NCBI GenBank assembly: GCA_030834765.1
Contig: JAUQXG010000354.1
Span: 1-8,612 of the forward strand
Direction: 5' to 3'
Length of the DNA: 8,612 bases
From: Lutispora sp.
GTDB lineage: Bacteria > Bacillota > Clostridia > Lutisporales > Lutisporaceae
A program made the position numbers and the translations under genes. The notes under the pieces were generated by a model. It did no database searches. It was not told the origin of the DNA and saw only the letters and a list, made by a program, of their open reading frames with translations. This document shows positions 1 through 6,719 of this stretch, piece after piece; positions within the stretch are counted from its first letter, which is position 1, and every line of letters starts with the position of its first letter.

Positions 1-1696
1 AAGCTCCATCCACATCCATAGCTTCTACTGTCATACCTACTCTTTCTGACACATAGAACTTTTCCGCATTGATTTGTGGACTACCAACAAATATCACTGC
101 TGTTAAGTCAACTTCTTCATCATGCAGTGCTTCAAGTACTAAAGGCTCTCTCCAATAATGTCTTGAACATTCCTTTGATGCAGGTCCTATGCATGTCAAT
201 GCGTGGATACCGCCATCTAAAACTTCAAGTGGTGAGAATACTACAGGCATGTTTCCAAGATCAACATTTGGTTTTCCGCCAAGAACACCAACTGGTTCAA
301 CTGGTAAAATCAGGTTGTCATGCATTGCGCCTTGACCCATGATTTCTTTTACAATAACAACTTTCTTTTTGCCTGGTCTTCTGTTTTGCTCAAAGACTTC
401 AGTAGAAACTACTAGGCTTTCATCAAGCTTCTTTAAGACTTCTCTGATTTCTTGTGTTACAAAGTCTGTTGCTTTATGCGCAGCATATGGTCCTGGTCTT
501 TCCATATTGGTATGCTCTTTTATAACTACTTCTGTCTTTATAAATATTTCGCCTTTATCTGGAGCTCCAGGTCTTCCCCACATAATGTTTTCTTCTAATA
601 TTCCTTCTGATGAACCAAACTCACCTATTTGAACTCCGCCTTCATCAGTACCGGTTACCATAACGATAACTCCATCTAATACTCTTGTATTGCCTGATCC
701 AACTTTATTTTCAGGTTCTTTCGTTGCGATTGGCTGAACATCCATTATTGTTTCTGAATAGGTGTTATACTTATCTGGAGTTATGATTTCAATTTTGAAC
801 TTTTTAACTAAAGGATCGATCTTAACTGCTTCTTCTTCAATGCCTTCTCTGATGTATAATGTTGTTCCTTCGATTTTTGTCTCAGGACCTCTTTTTACTT
901 CAGTGATTTTAAAATGCTTCTTTGTTAATGTTCTTACTGTCTTGATACTGTCTGCTACCACTGTTTCAACTTTCTCTAGTGGCACTATTTTACTTGTTGC
1001 AGCTGCTTGAGCTACTGTTTGAGCTGTTGATTGAGCAGCTGGAGCTCCCGCTGAATATCCGCCCATTGGTATTTCAATATTAATGTCTTTGCCTTCACCA
1101 ATATGGATTTTCAATACACCGCTACATACAGATTGTGCCATAGCAGGTGCTATAGACTCTCCCGCTTGTTCTGCTGGTAATGCAAATCCTTCTAGCATAT
1201 CTGGAGTAACCGGTGTAATTGCTGGTACATTTTTAATAAGCTTTGCTCCAACAACCTCTCCTCTTGTCAATACCCCATCATTCAGCTTAATTAGAAGTGA
1301 ATCCTCAAGCTTTTCAAAATGCATAGGATTTTCTAAATCCCCTGCTTTTATCACATCTCCAGTCTTCATATTGTTTTTGAAAACTGCTTTCTTGTCTGGG
1401 TCAGCAAGTTCATTGCTTGAAGCCGCATCAGAAGATTCTAATGCTTTCATACCCTCTACTATTTCTGGTGTAATAGGCACTAATGAATCAATTGTCTTCA
1501 AAAGTTTAGCTCCAATAACTTGGCCTATTTTAGCACAATTGTCTGGTATTGAAAGCAATCCTGAATCTACAAGATCCGGAAATATTGCTGGGTCTTCAAG
1601 ATTATCTGCAGATAGTATTGTACCTGCTTCTGTTCTACAGCATACTACAGCAACTTCATTTTTGAGTTCCTGTGCATGTTCAGCACTCATTGACAT
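1..1696 (-). CDS. prdA: D-proline reductase proprotein PrdA (3' end beyond window)
   Basis: Proprotein of D-proline reductase, the selenoenzyme that reductively opens D-proline to 5-aminovalerate in Stickland fermentation. In this family the chain splits itself before a cysteine, which becomes the pyruvoyl group that binds proline; PrdB supplies the selenocysteine. The frame is open for 565 codons from 1696 to the left edge with no stop. The likely cleavage site is Thr501-Cys502, in GGIHALTCIGPASKE (codon 502 at 191-193), so 64 residues of the pyruvoyl chain are visible. Residues 25-82 and 113-170 are repeats of one module. An Ala/Gln-rich linker follows at about 211-236, then the GrdE/PrdA-type core (DGVIVMVTGTDEGGVQIGEF, 341-360). 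The start at 1696 has AGGAGG eight bases upstream; a second ATG at 1690 is too far from it. It lies 132 bp after prdC with no promoter I can see between, so it is probably co-transcribed. The identity is firm; the exact cleavage residue is inferred from the family. Confidence 0.95.
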   Translation of the reverse strand, partial: MSMSAEHAQELKNEVAVVCCRTEAGTILSADNLEDPAIFPDLVDSGLLSIPDNCAKIGQVIGAKLLKTIDSLVPITPEIVEGMKALESSDAASSNELADPDKKAVFKNNMKTGDVIKAGDLENPMHFEKLEDSLLIKLNDGVLTRGEVVGAKLIKNVPAITPVTPDMLEGFALPAEQAGESIAPAMAQSVCSGVLKIHIGEGKDINIEIPMGGYSAGAPAAQSTAQTVAQAAATSKIVPLEKVETVVADSIKTVRTLTKKHFKITEVKRGPETKIEGTTLYIREGIEEEAVKIDPLVKKFKIEIITPDKYNTYSETIMDVQPIATKEPENKVGSGNTRVLDGVIVMVTGTDEGGVQIGEFGSSEGILEENIMWGRPGAPDKGEIFIKTEVVIKEHTNMERPGPYAAHKATDFVTQEIREVLKKLDESLVVSTEVFEQNRRPGKKKVVIVKEIMGQGAMHDNLILPVEPVGVLGGKPNVDLGNMPVVFSPLEVLDGGIHALTCIGPASKECSRHYWREPLVLEALHDEEVDLTAVIFVGSPQINAEKFYVSERVGMTVEAMDVDGA

Positions 1697-1828
1697 TTTC
1701 TTTACCTCCTCAGTAATTATTGATAATTTAAGCTATTTAAATTAAGTTTATATAAAGGAACCAATCCTACTTTTAGAGCCCAAGCTCTTTTAAATAAGAT
1801 AGCTCTCCTTTAAGCAATGATAATTTGA

Positions 1829-3133
1829 TTACTTCTGATCTTCCATAGGAAGTCTTCTTGTCAACTCATGGTCAACGGTTCTAAAAACATGATCTGTATG
1901 GTGGTATACTGGTAATCCCATTTTAGGAGCGCAGCACATTACAGTATTTGTACAATCACTGCAATTTGATACTAAAACTCTTTTTGCGCCTTGGCTCTTT
2001 AGATACATGATCCCTTGAACCTGTCCAGGACAGTCTCCTGGGGTGAGACACTTATTGGCACCTCTTATTTCTTCAATGTTTTTACATTTTGTTACGCCGA
2101 CAACTTCAGATTTCATTTTTCCAGCGATATCTCTTAGCCTAGCTTCGTCTGCACCACATGCACAAACAAGAAGTCCTATTGGTCCTTCAAATTCTGGCAA
2201 AGGCATGGTGACGATAGCACCACCAGAAATTTTTGTAACTACGGATTTATCAATATCTCCTGATTTTCCTGTATATGGCCCTCCAATTACTACTTCACCA
2301 TATTCTCCATCAATTCCGCCACATTCTTCAATAAGGTTTTTTATAGGCGTTCCGATAGGTACTTGGAAAAATGTATTAGAGTCTCTGCCATTTTTTAATT
2401 TGCCTGCTACGGTTATATCCTTATCAATAACAGGTTTTAAATCTTCAACTGCTTTTGTAAGATTTGCTAAAGTTTCCCCATTCATAACCACACATTTCGC
2501 TTCAATAGGTAGTTGATTTGGAGTAAGCCAGTTATTGAAGATTTCGTGAATGATTGCTCTTTCTTCTCCCATAGGGTACATGTCTCTTAATTCTTTTACT
2601 TCCACATCTTTTGCTTCACCAAGAGCTTTCTTTAATGAATCAATCGCTTTCTTATTTTTTGATTTTATTGCGATATATCCTTTTGGAGCCTTTGTAGCTT
2701 CCATAGCATATCTTACACCTTTAATAACGACCTCAGGATTTTGTTCCAAAAGCTTTATATTGTGGTTTAAAACTGGCTCACATTCTACACAGTTTGCAAT
2801 AATATATCCATCTGGAATTTCTGCCTTAAGCTTTATATGGGTTGGAAATCCCGCTCCACCAGCTCCTACGATTCCTGCTTCAAATGCAGTTTCTGCTATA
2901 CTATCGCATTTTTTTATTTTTATATAATCTTTTGTATCTGTATTATCCGCTTCAATCTCAATCGCCTGTTCTGTTATTTTTATAACTTTTCCAGATACGC
3001 TAGTGTGTATTTTAGCTCCAAGCCCATTTGGTTCAGCGATACATTGACCTCTTTTTAACTCGTCGCCTATTTTTACAATTGGTGCACAAGGAGCTCCAAC
3101 ATGCTGCTTTAACGCAATTACATACAATGCCAT
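1829..3133 (-). CDS. prdC: Proline reductase-associated electron transfer protein PrdC (RnfC-like)
   Basis: RnfC-related protein of proline reductase loci, proposed to carry electrons (from NADH or Rnf) to the reductase; this role comes from the family, not from this sequence. The 434 residues show an N-terminal barrel-sandwich segment (about 10-60, GAPCAPIVKIGDELKRGQ), a nucleotide/flavin-binding region with GAGGAGFPT at 90-98 and CVECEP at 115-120, MYPMGEERAI at 185-194, an SLBB-like stretch (about 238-272) and IGGPYTGK at 283-290. The C-terminus is cysteine-rich (C324, C326, C350, C362, C368, C391, C394, C400, C401) in place of RnfC's two regular ferredoxin motifs. The start at 3133 is chosen because AAAGGAGGG lies just upstream; the in-frame ATG at 3157 (8 codons longer) would place that site inside the gene. 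Some homologues are annotated as selenoproteins, but there is no in-frame TGA here, so this copy uses cysteine. It is preceded by a sigma-54 promoter and followed by prdA. Confidence 0.93.
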   Translation of the reverse strand: MALYVIALKQHVGAPCAPIVKIGDELKRGQCIAEPNGLGAKIHTSVSGKVIKITEQAIEIEADNTDTKDYIKIKKCDSIAETAFEAGIVGAGGAGFPTHIKLKAEIPDGYIIANCVECEPVLNHNIKLLEQNPEVVIKGVRYAMEATKAPKGYIAIKSKNKKAIDSLKKALGEAKDVEVKELRDMYPMGEERAIIHEIFNNWLTPNQLPIEAKCVVMNGETLANLTKAVEDLKPVIDKDITVAGKLKNGRDSNTFFQVPIGTPIKNLIEECGGIDGEYGEVVIGGPYTGKSGDIDKSVVTKISGGAIVTMPLPEFEGPIGLLVCACGADEARLRDIAGKMKSEVVGVTKCKNIEEIRGANKCLTPGDCPGQVQGIMYLKSQGAKRVLVSNCSDCTNTVMCCAPKMGLPVYHHTDHVFRTVDHELTRRLPMEDQK

Positions 3134-3179
3134 TCTTTTCCCTCCTTTGTTAATCATACTTGCTTTTCAACTTAATATT

Positions 3180-3197
3180 ATGCAACTATCGTGCCAA
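3180..3197 (-). promoter_or_regulatory. Sigma-54 (-24/-12) promoter of prdC-prdA
   Basis: On the minus strand the sequence reads TTGGCAC-GATAG-TTGCAT. This fits the sigma-54 consensus TTGGCAC-N5-TTGC(A/T) at every conserved position, including GG at -24 and GC at -12 with the right spacing. The predicted transcript start is near 3170, leaving a leader of about 37 nt that contains the prdC ribosome binding site. The gene upstream encodes a sigma-54 activator, PrdR, which is the expected partner. I saw no comparable site elsewhere in the window. Confidence 0.9.
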
Positions 3198-3295
3198 GAT
3201 ATTTATTCGTCTTGAAACTTTAAAAAAATAATGTTTGACTTCCTTGATTTTACTGCATTTTAGCCTGTAATTATTATTTTAATATTCTTCCCAAA

Positions 3296-3331
3296 CTATT
3301 TAAAATATATCTTAGAATCTATTTTAAATAG
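3296..3331. repeat. Perfect 12-bp inverted repeat upstream of the prdC promoter
   Basis: CTATTTAAAATA (3296-3307) and TATTTTAAATAG (3320-3331) are exact reverse complements separated by 12 bp. The centre is about 144 bp upstream of the predicted prdC transcript start, a usual distance for an enhancer of a sigma-54 activator. There is no U-tract and no upstream gene end close by, so it is not a terminator. It could be a PrdR site or the site of another regulator. The AT-rich background makes a chance repeat more likely than its length suggests. Confidence 0.4.
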
Positions 3332-3357
3332 AAAAATAATTTTTTTACGACAAAAAT

Positions 3358-3373
3358 CGTCAGTTTTTTGACA
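3358..3373. promoter_or_regulatory. Candidate PrdR enhancer site A (CGTCA-N6-TGACA)
   Basis: CGTCA-GTTTTT-TGACA contains the inverted repeat GTCA-N6-TGAC. Its centre is about 196 bp upstream of the predicted sigma-54 transcript start of prdC. The same half-sites with the same spacing recur at 3490-3505 and, with one changed base in each outer half, at 3510-3525. Recurrence within one control region next to a sigma-54 activator gene suggests a recognition site; the assignment to PrdR is inference. Confidence 0.4.
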
Positions 3374-3411
3374 TTGATTATTTTTATTGATTTTTTTATC
3401 ACATACAAATC

Positions 3412-3425
3412 ATCTATTATAACAA
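3412..3425 (-). promoter_or_regulatory. Extended -10 sequence upstream of prdC (possible sigma-A promoter)
   Basis: On the minus strand this reads TTGTTATAATAGAT, which contains TG-T-TATAAT, a perfect extended -10 element. The identical 14 bases recur in front of prdR at 5442-5455. No convincing -35 box is present. If active it would give prdC a basal transcript with a leader of roughly 275 nt, in addition to the sigma-54 promoter. The support is the motif and its repetition only. Confidence 0.3.
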
Positions 3426-3489
3426 TGTCCCTTATCGATATTCTCTATAGCAGGTTATATTTTTCACGAATATATTTAAAAATAAATTT

Positions 3490-3525
3490 CGTCAAAAAAA
3501 TGACACACGTGTCAGATTATCGACA
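3490..3525. promoter_or_regulatory. Two candidate PrdR enhancer sites B and C, 20 bp apart
   Basis: Site B (3490-3505) is CGTCA-AAAAAA-TGACA and site C (3510-3525) is TGTCA-GATTAT-CGACA. Their centres are 20 bp apart, about two helical turns, so two dimers could sit on the same DNA face as NtrC-type activators often do. Both overlap the terminator hairpin of prdR, so part of the symmetry may exist only for termination. They lie about 330-350 bp upstream of the predicted prdC start, which is distant but possible for an enhancer. Confidence 0.3.
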
Positions 3526-3533
3526 CATGTGTT
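3494..3533 (-). terminator. Intrinsic terminator of prdR
   Basis: On the minus strand, 14 bp after the prdR stop codon, ACACATGTGTC pairs with GACACGTGTGT (11 pairs, one G-U) around an 8-9 nt loop, and the hairpin is followed by A and seven T. Read on the plus strand the same hairpin is followed by C and six T, so it could work in both directions. It separates prdR from the sigma-54-driven prdC-prdA unit. Confidence 0.8.
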
Positions 3534-3547
3534 CTTTTTTGTGAATA

Positions 3548-5332
3548 TCACTCTATTTCGTAATGATTTAACTTATAATAAAGGGTGGTTCTTTTTATTT
3601 TCAATAAGTCTGCAGCCTTTGCTTTATTTCCCCCACTGACCTCCATTGCTTTCTTGATTGTCTTTTTCTCTAAATTATAAACTATCTGCTCCAAGTCAAA
3701 GCTGTCAAATGAGTCATCATCCATTTTTTCATTTACAGCAGTATAATTTAATATGTCCTCTGGCAATTTATCTTTGCTTATCTTCCCATCGGGAGACAAA
3801 ATCACCAGCCGCTCAACTGTATTCCTAAGCTCTCTTATATTTCCCTTCCATCCATAGTCGGTAAGATACTTCATGACTTCTGAATCGATCTGGGTATTTT
3901 TCACTCCGTTTTTATCAGAGAATTCCGCACAAAAATCCTTTACCAAATCGGGTATATCAATTTTCCTTTCTCGCAGCGGAGGTAGAAGAATCGATACTAC
4001 ATTTAATCTATAATACAGATCTTCCCTAAACTTTTCTTCAGACATTAAAAGTTGCAAGTCTTTATTGGTGGCAGCCAATATTCTAACATCTACAGATATG
4101 GATTTCTCACTACCAATCCTAGTTATAATACTATCTTGTAAAACACGGAGAAGCTTCGCCTGCATCTCAAGAGGCATGTCACCTATTTCATCAAGAAAAA
4201 GAGTTCCTCCATTAGCAAGCTCAAATTTTCCTGGCTTCCCTTTTTTAAGAGCTCCAGTAAAGGCTCCTTCAACATAACCAAAAAGCTCACTTTCCAATAA
4301 GTTATATGGAATGGCACTGCAATTTATTGGAACGAAACTTCCCTTTCTCCCACTAACCTGGTGTATCGCCCTTGCAAAAACCTCTTTACCTGTCCCGCTT
4401 TCACCAGTTATTAAAACGCTGGCATTGCTTTTCGCTACCTGTTTTGCGAGGATTATAGCATTTTCTATGGCTTTGCTTTTTCCTATGATAGATCCAAATG
4501 AATATTTGTCATTGCTTATTGTCTGCATCTGATCTTGAAGGAACTCTACCTTGGACTTTTCTCTCTCTAAATCCATAGAAAGCTTCGTAATCTCATTTAC
4601 ATCTCTATCTGTAGAAACGGCGCCTATAAGCCGCCCTTCATAAATAAGAGGTATGGCGCTTATTACTACACTTGAATCTTTGTTTGGCTTATGCTTTAAA
4701 TTCTCATAGGCTCTCTTTTCTTCCAAAGCCTTTAATAAAAGCGCATTGGGGAAAAAATTTTTTATAGGTTTGCCTACAATTGCACTTTCTGATACTCCAT
4801 ATAATTTTTCCGACCGTTTATTCCAAAAGGTTACGATTCCTTTGGTATTTATAACACACACAGCTTCTTGAAGACTTTCTAATATTGTTCTTAGCTGAAG
4901 TTCAATTTCCTCAATCTTTAGATAAAAGGTACTAAGAAGGTCACGCGCCGTTACTATGCCTATTATTGTATTTCTTTCTACTACCAGAAGACGTCCTATA
5001 CCCTTATCCATCATCATATCTCTGGCAGCTCTCGCTGTCTCAGATTCTGAAATTTTAAAAACAGTTCTTTTCTTATTCACAAACTTTCCAATGGGTTGAG
5101 TAAAATCTATTTTATCTCTTTTTAAATTCGCTATATCTGATTTAGTGATTATACCTTCTACATTTGCCTCATATAAAGAGCTATTTATATCCTTTAATAT
5201 AATAACCTCATCTTTGGAGCTTCCAAGCATTAACTCAACAGCATAATTGATAGGACTGTCGCTGCCTACTTTAATTACTTTTCTACTCATTATTTCATGT
5301 ACAAACATAAAGACAGATTGCTCCTGAAACAT
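3548..5332 (-). CDS. prdR: Sigma-54-dependent activator of proline reductase genes, PrdR
   Basis: Enhancer-binding protein of 594 residues. Domains in order: two CBS repeats (about 11-72 and 78-137), a PAS sensor domain (about 145-245), a short helical linker, an AAA+ ATPase domain (about 280-515) and a Fis-type helix-turn-helix (about 548-594). Key motifs are Walker A GESGTGKE (310-317), the sigma-54 contact loop GAFTGA (356-361), Walker [12 protein letters not shown] (375-385) and [12 protein letters not shown] (435-446); all are intact, so the protein should be active. In C. difficile PrdR activates the prd genes in response to proline; the CBS and PAS domains suggest input from a nucleotide and a small ligand, but the ligand is not evident here. 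The start at 5332 is preferred because AGGCGGTGA lies five bases upstream; an in-frame GTG at 5341 is possible. It is probably transcribed alone, between a promoter near 5442-5455 and the terminator at 3494-3533. Confidence 0.93.
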   Translation of the reverse strand: MFQEQSVFMFVHEIMSRKVIKVGSDSPINYAVELMLGSSKDEVIILKDINSSLYEANVEGIITKSDIANLKRDKIDFTQPIGKFVNKKRTVFKISESETARAARDMMMDKGIGRLLVVERNTIIGIVTARDLLSTFYLKIEEIELQLRTILESLQEAVCVINTKGIVTFWNKRSEKLYGVSESAIVGKPIKNFFPNALLLKALEEKRAYENLKHKPNKDSSVVISAIPLIYEGRLIGAVSTDRDVNEITKLSMDLEREKSKVEFLQDQMQTISNDKYSFGSIIGKSKAIENAIILAKQVAKSNASVLITGESGTGKEVFARAIHQVSGRKGSFVPINCSAIPYNLLESELFGYVEGAFTGALKKGKPGKFELANGGTLFLDEIGDMPLEMQAKLLRVLQDSIITRIGSEKSISVDVRILAATNKDLQLLMSEEKFREDLYYRLNVVSILLPPLRERKIDIPDLVKDFCAEFSDKNGVKNTQIDSEVMKYLTDYGWKGNIRELRNTVERLVILSPDGKISKDKLPEDILNYTAVNEKMDDDSFDSFDLEQIVYNLEKKTIKKAMEVSGGNKAKAADLLKIKRTTLYYKLNHYEIE

Positions 5333-5357
5333 AAAACTCACCGCCTACATCACAATA

Positions 5358-5441
5358 ATTAGGTATGTGAAAGAAAATAATAAGCCAAAGATGGGCAATA
5401 GTCCAGCATACTGACTGATTATTTTCTTGAAGATGCCTAAT
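5358..5441 (-). ncRNA. Long imperfect stem-loop in the prdR 5' leader
   Basis: Arms 5358-5381 and 5418-5441 are reverse complements at 20 of 24 positions, including an unbroken 11-bp block (AAGAAAATAAT / ATTATTTTCTT) and a 6-bp outer block (ATTAGG / CCTAAT). The 36-nt interior can form a smaller hairpin, AGTCAG-TATG-CTG(G)ACT on the minus strand, and a weak GCC/GGC pairing, giving a three-way-junction shape. If transcription starts near 5439 as the adjacent -10 predicts, the structure fills the first ~80 nt of the prdR mRNA and ends about 25 nt before the start codon. No U-tract follows, so it is not a terminator. It may be a regulatory leader, an mRNA stabiliser or a small repeat element. 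It matches no riboswitch class I know. Confidence 0.45.
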
Positions 5442-5455
5442 ATCTATTATAACAA
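5442..5455 (-). promoter_or_regulatory. Probable prdR promoter (extended -10)
   Basis: The minus strand reads TTGTTATAATAGAT with TG-T-TATAAT, a consensus extended -10 (TATAAT at 5446-5451). It lies immediately downstream of the terminator of the preceding gene and upstream of prdR, giving a leader of about 107 nt. There is no good -35 box, as is usual for extended -10 promoters. An identical 14-nt copy lies at 3412-3425. Confidence 0.5.
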
Positions 5456-5456
5456 A

Positions 5457-5481
5457 TATAGAGCCTCCAAGAGGCTCTATA
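5457..5481 (-). terminator. Intrinsic terminator after csaA
   Basis: A perfect 11-bp stem, TATAGAGCCTC / GAGGCTCTATA with a 3-nt loop, begins 9 bp after the csaA stop codon. On the minus strand it is followed by TTTGTTATAAT, a short and imperfect U-tract, so termination may be partial. It is well placed to separate csaA from prdR. Confidence 0.7.
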
Positions 5482-5490
5482 TCAAAATAT

Positions 5491-5820
5491 TTACCCTAAT
5501 TTGTTGCCTTTTTCTACTTTTTGCTCAGGGACAACCAGTACAACACCTTTATCTGAATAAACACCAAGGACAAGAACCTCTGATTTAAAATCTGCAATTT
5601 GCCTTGGAGGAAAGTTTACCACCCCTAAAACCTGTCTTCCAATAAGTTCCTCCGCCTTATAGCATTCCGTAATCTGTGCACTGGATTTTTTTATTCCTAT
5701 TTCTTCACCAAAATCTACAAGAAGCTTATATGCAGGTTTTTTAGCTTTTTGAAATACCTCCGCACCAATTACTTCTCCTACTCTGATATCGATTTTCATA
5801 AAATCATCAAAAGTAGCCAT
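5491..5820 (-). CDS. csaA: CsaA-type tRNA-binding-fold protein
   Basis: A 109-residue protein that is essentially one tRNA-binding (EMAP II-like OB fold) domain, the usual length for CsaA. Family signatures visible are FMKIDIRVGEV near the N-terminus, AKKPAYKLLVDFG in the middle, SSAQIT (47-52) and GVVNFPPRQIADFKSEVLVLG in the C-terminal half. CsaA is described as a cytosolic export chaperone in Bacillus and binds RNA-like or peptide ligands as a dimer; which role applies here cannot be told from sequence. The ATG at 5820 has GAGGAGG seven bases upstream. It follows the QueG-like gene by 73 bp without an evident promoter, so both are probably on one transcript that ends at 5457-5481. Confidence 0.88.
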   Translation of the reverse strand: MATFDDFMKIDIRVGEVIGAEVFQKAKKPAYKLLVDFGEEIGIKKSSAQITECYKAEELIGRQVLGVVNFPPRQIADFKSEVLVLGVYSDKGVVLVVPEQKVEKGNKLG

Positions 5821-5893
5821 ATTTCCGCCTCCTCTTATGATCCTCTTTTATTGACGACCTTTCCTTCGTTATTCAAGAGCTATATCCTGCTAT

Positions 5894-6658
5894 CTAAGTT
5901 CCTCCTGGAATCCTAAAAGAACAGGGTACTCCTACCAAGCACTTGCCGCAAACTTCTGCATGGCCTATCTCTTCATATCGCTTTGCATTTTGTGCACACA
6001 TCTCATAACATTTGTGTCTATCAAAATTATTCTCATTCAATGCATCATTTACACATCTTGCCACACATCTTTTACAGATATTTTTTGTTTTATGTAAACA
6101 GTATTCCGTTTCTTCCCTTTTTGTGGGTACGATCTTCATATTGGTAACGATCGTTCCGATCCGTCCAGCGCAGCCTTTTTGTGTAATAAACATATTATTG
6201 AGTCCGAATTTACCAAGGCCTGTGACAAATGCTGCATGCCGTTGAGACCAATCACTTAGCAAGCTGCCTCTATTAAATTTCTGAAATTTTGTATTAACCA
6301 CAGCCTCATACCCTGCTTTTTCTAGCTCAGCTTTTATATATTCATTCAAATCAAATATGAGCTGATTTGTTTCCACATAAGCGATAGCCCACTCTCTTGA
6401 ACTTTCTTTTCCGACAACATTGCTCTTTGTTATTTCTTCATGAAAGGGTATGAAATACGCAATGACGGTTTTGGCATCCTTTAATAACTCTTCAGGTGTG
6501 ACATGGGTGGAGCTGATGGCTTCTTTATACTTATAAAAAAGCTGATCCTTCGCATCTCCATAGGCAATCAATGGCTCTTGCCATTTTGTTTGCACTGCTT
6601 TTATATTGGCATAGTCTTTTATATAATCTTTTATTAAGGTTTCAATAGGAACAGACAT
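5894..6658 (-). CDS. QueG-like [4Fe-4S] protein (epoxyqueuosine reductase family, substrate unknown)
   Basis: A 254-residue iron-sulfur protein related to the C-terminal half of epoxyqueuosine reductase. The central segment HAAFVTGLGKFGLNNMFIT...GRIGTIVTN (about 141-173) matches the AGLGWIGKN...GEI-type region of QueG. Two cysteine groups for [4Fe-4S] clusters follow: C187, C195, C198, C202 and C217, C221, C237, C240, C246, ending in VCGKCLVGVPCS. It is shorter than true QueG (about 300-380 residues), so a role in queuosine synthesis is not assured; many clostridial paralogues of this type have no known function. The start at 6658 is chosen for a GGGGGGA site seven bases upstream and because the longer in-frame starts (ATG 6673, TTG 6676) lack one. 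A 25-codon ORF overlaps this start, which suggests translational coupling. Confidence 0.75.
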   Translation of the reverse strand: MSVPIETLIKDYIKDYANIKAVQTKWQEPLIAYGDAKDQLFYKYKEAISSTHVTPEELLKDAKTVIAYFIPFHEEITKSNVVGKESSREWAIAYVETNQLIFDLNEYIKAELEKAGYEAVVNTKFQKFNRGSLLSDWSQRHAAFVTGLGKFGLNNMFITQKGCAGRIGTIVTNMKIVPTKREETEYCLHKTKNICKRCVARCVNDALNENNFDRHKCYEMCAQNAKRYEEIGHAEVCGKCLVGVPCSFRIPGGT

Positions 6659-6719
6659 TCCAATTCCCCCCATCAAGCATATGAGAATAAATAATATGCA
6701 TCAAGTCAGCAACTCTCAT
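6642..6719 (-). CDS. Possible 25-codon upstream ORF overlapping the QueG-like gene
   Basis: ATG at 6717-6719 is preceded by AAGGGGGA seven bases upstream. The frame runs 25 codons (MRVADLMHII...NVCSY) to a TGA that lies 17 bp inside the QueG-like gene, in another frame. It has no recognisable domain. A ribosome ending here would be close to the start at 6658, which would allow coupling or attenuation. It may be only a chance ORF; the support is the ribosome binding site and the overlap. Confidence 0.3.
   Translation of the reverse strand: MRVADLMHIIYSHMLDGGNWNVCSY

Larger units (their letters stand above)
3134..3547. other. prdR-prdC intergenic control region
   Basis: This 414-bp, very AT-rich stretch has no credible gene. 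Read from prdR towards prdC it holds the prdR terminator (3494-3533), two adjacent CGTCA-N6-TGACA-like repeats (3490-3525), an extended -10 sequence (3412-3425), a third repeat copy (3358-3373), a perfect 12-bp inverted repeat (3296-3331), a sigma-54 promoter (3180-3197) and the prdC ribosome binding site (around 3140-3147). The many A and T tracts suggest curved DNA, which would suit enhancer looping; that part is inference. Confidence 0.7.

Noticed and set aside
1083..1745. Long plus-strand frame (220 codons) opposite the start of prdA, and similar ones at 339-632 and 2043-2516
   Set aside because: They lie antisense to well-supported prdA and prdC coding sequence, have Ser/Thr-rich low-information translations and no family resemblance.
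1775..1788. Small hairpin AGAGC-CCAA-GCTCT between prdC and prdA
   Set aside because: The stem is only 5 bp and on the transcribed minus strand it is followed by A residues, so it is not a terminator; a role in mRNA processing cannot be supported.
1787..1870. Coding-like read of the frame next to the prdC C-terminus (ends in KGELSYLKELGL), suggesting a frameshifted PrdC tail
   Set aside because: That frame is closed by TGA a little upstream and has no start with a ribosome binding site; the annotated frame of PrdC ends naturally at TAA. A comparison with other PrdC C-termini would settle it.
1829..3133. Selenocysteine codon in prdC
   Set aside because: The frame is open throughout with no in-frame TGA; the C-terminal positions are ordinary cysteine codons.
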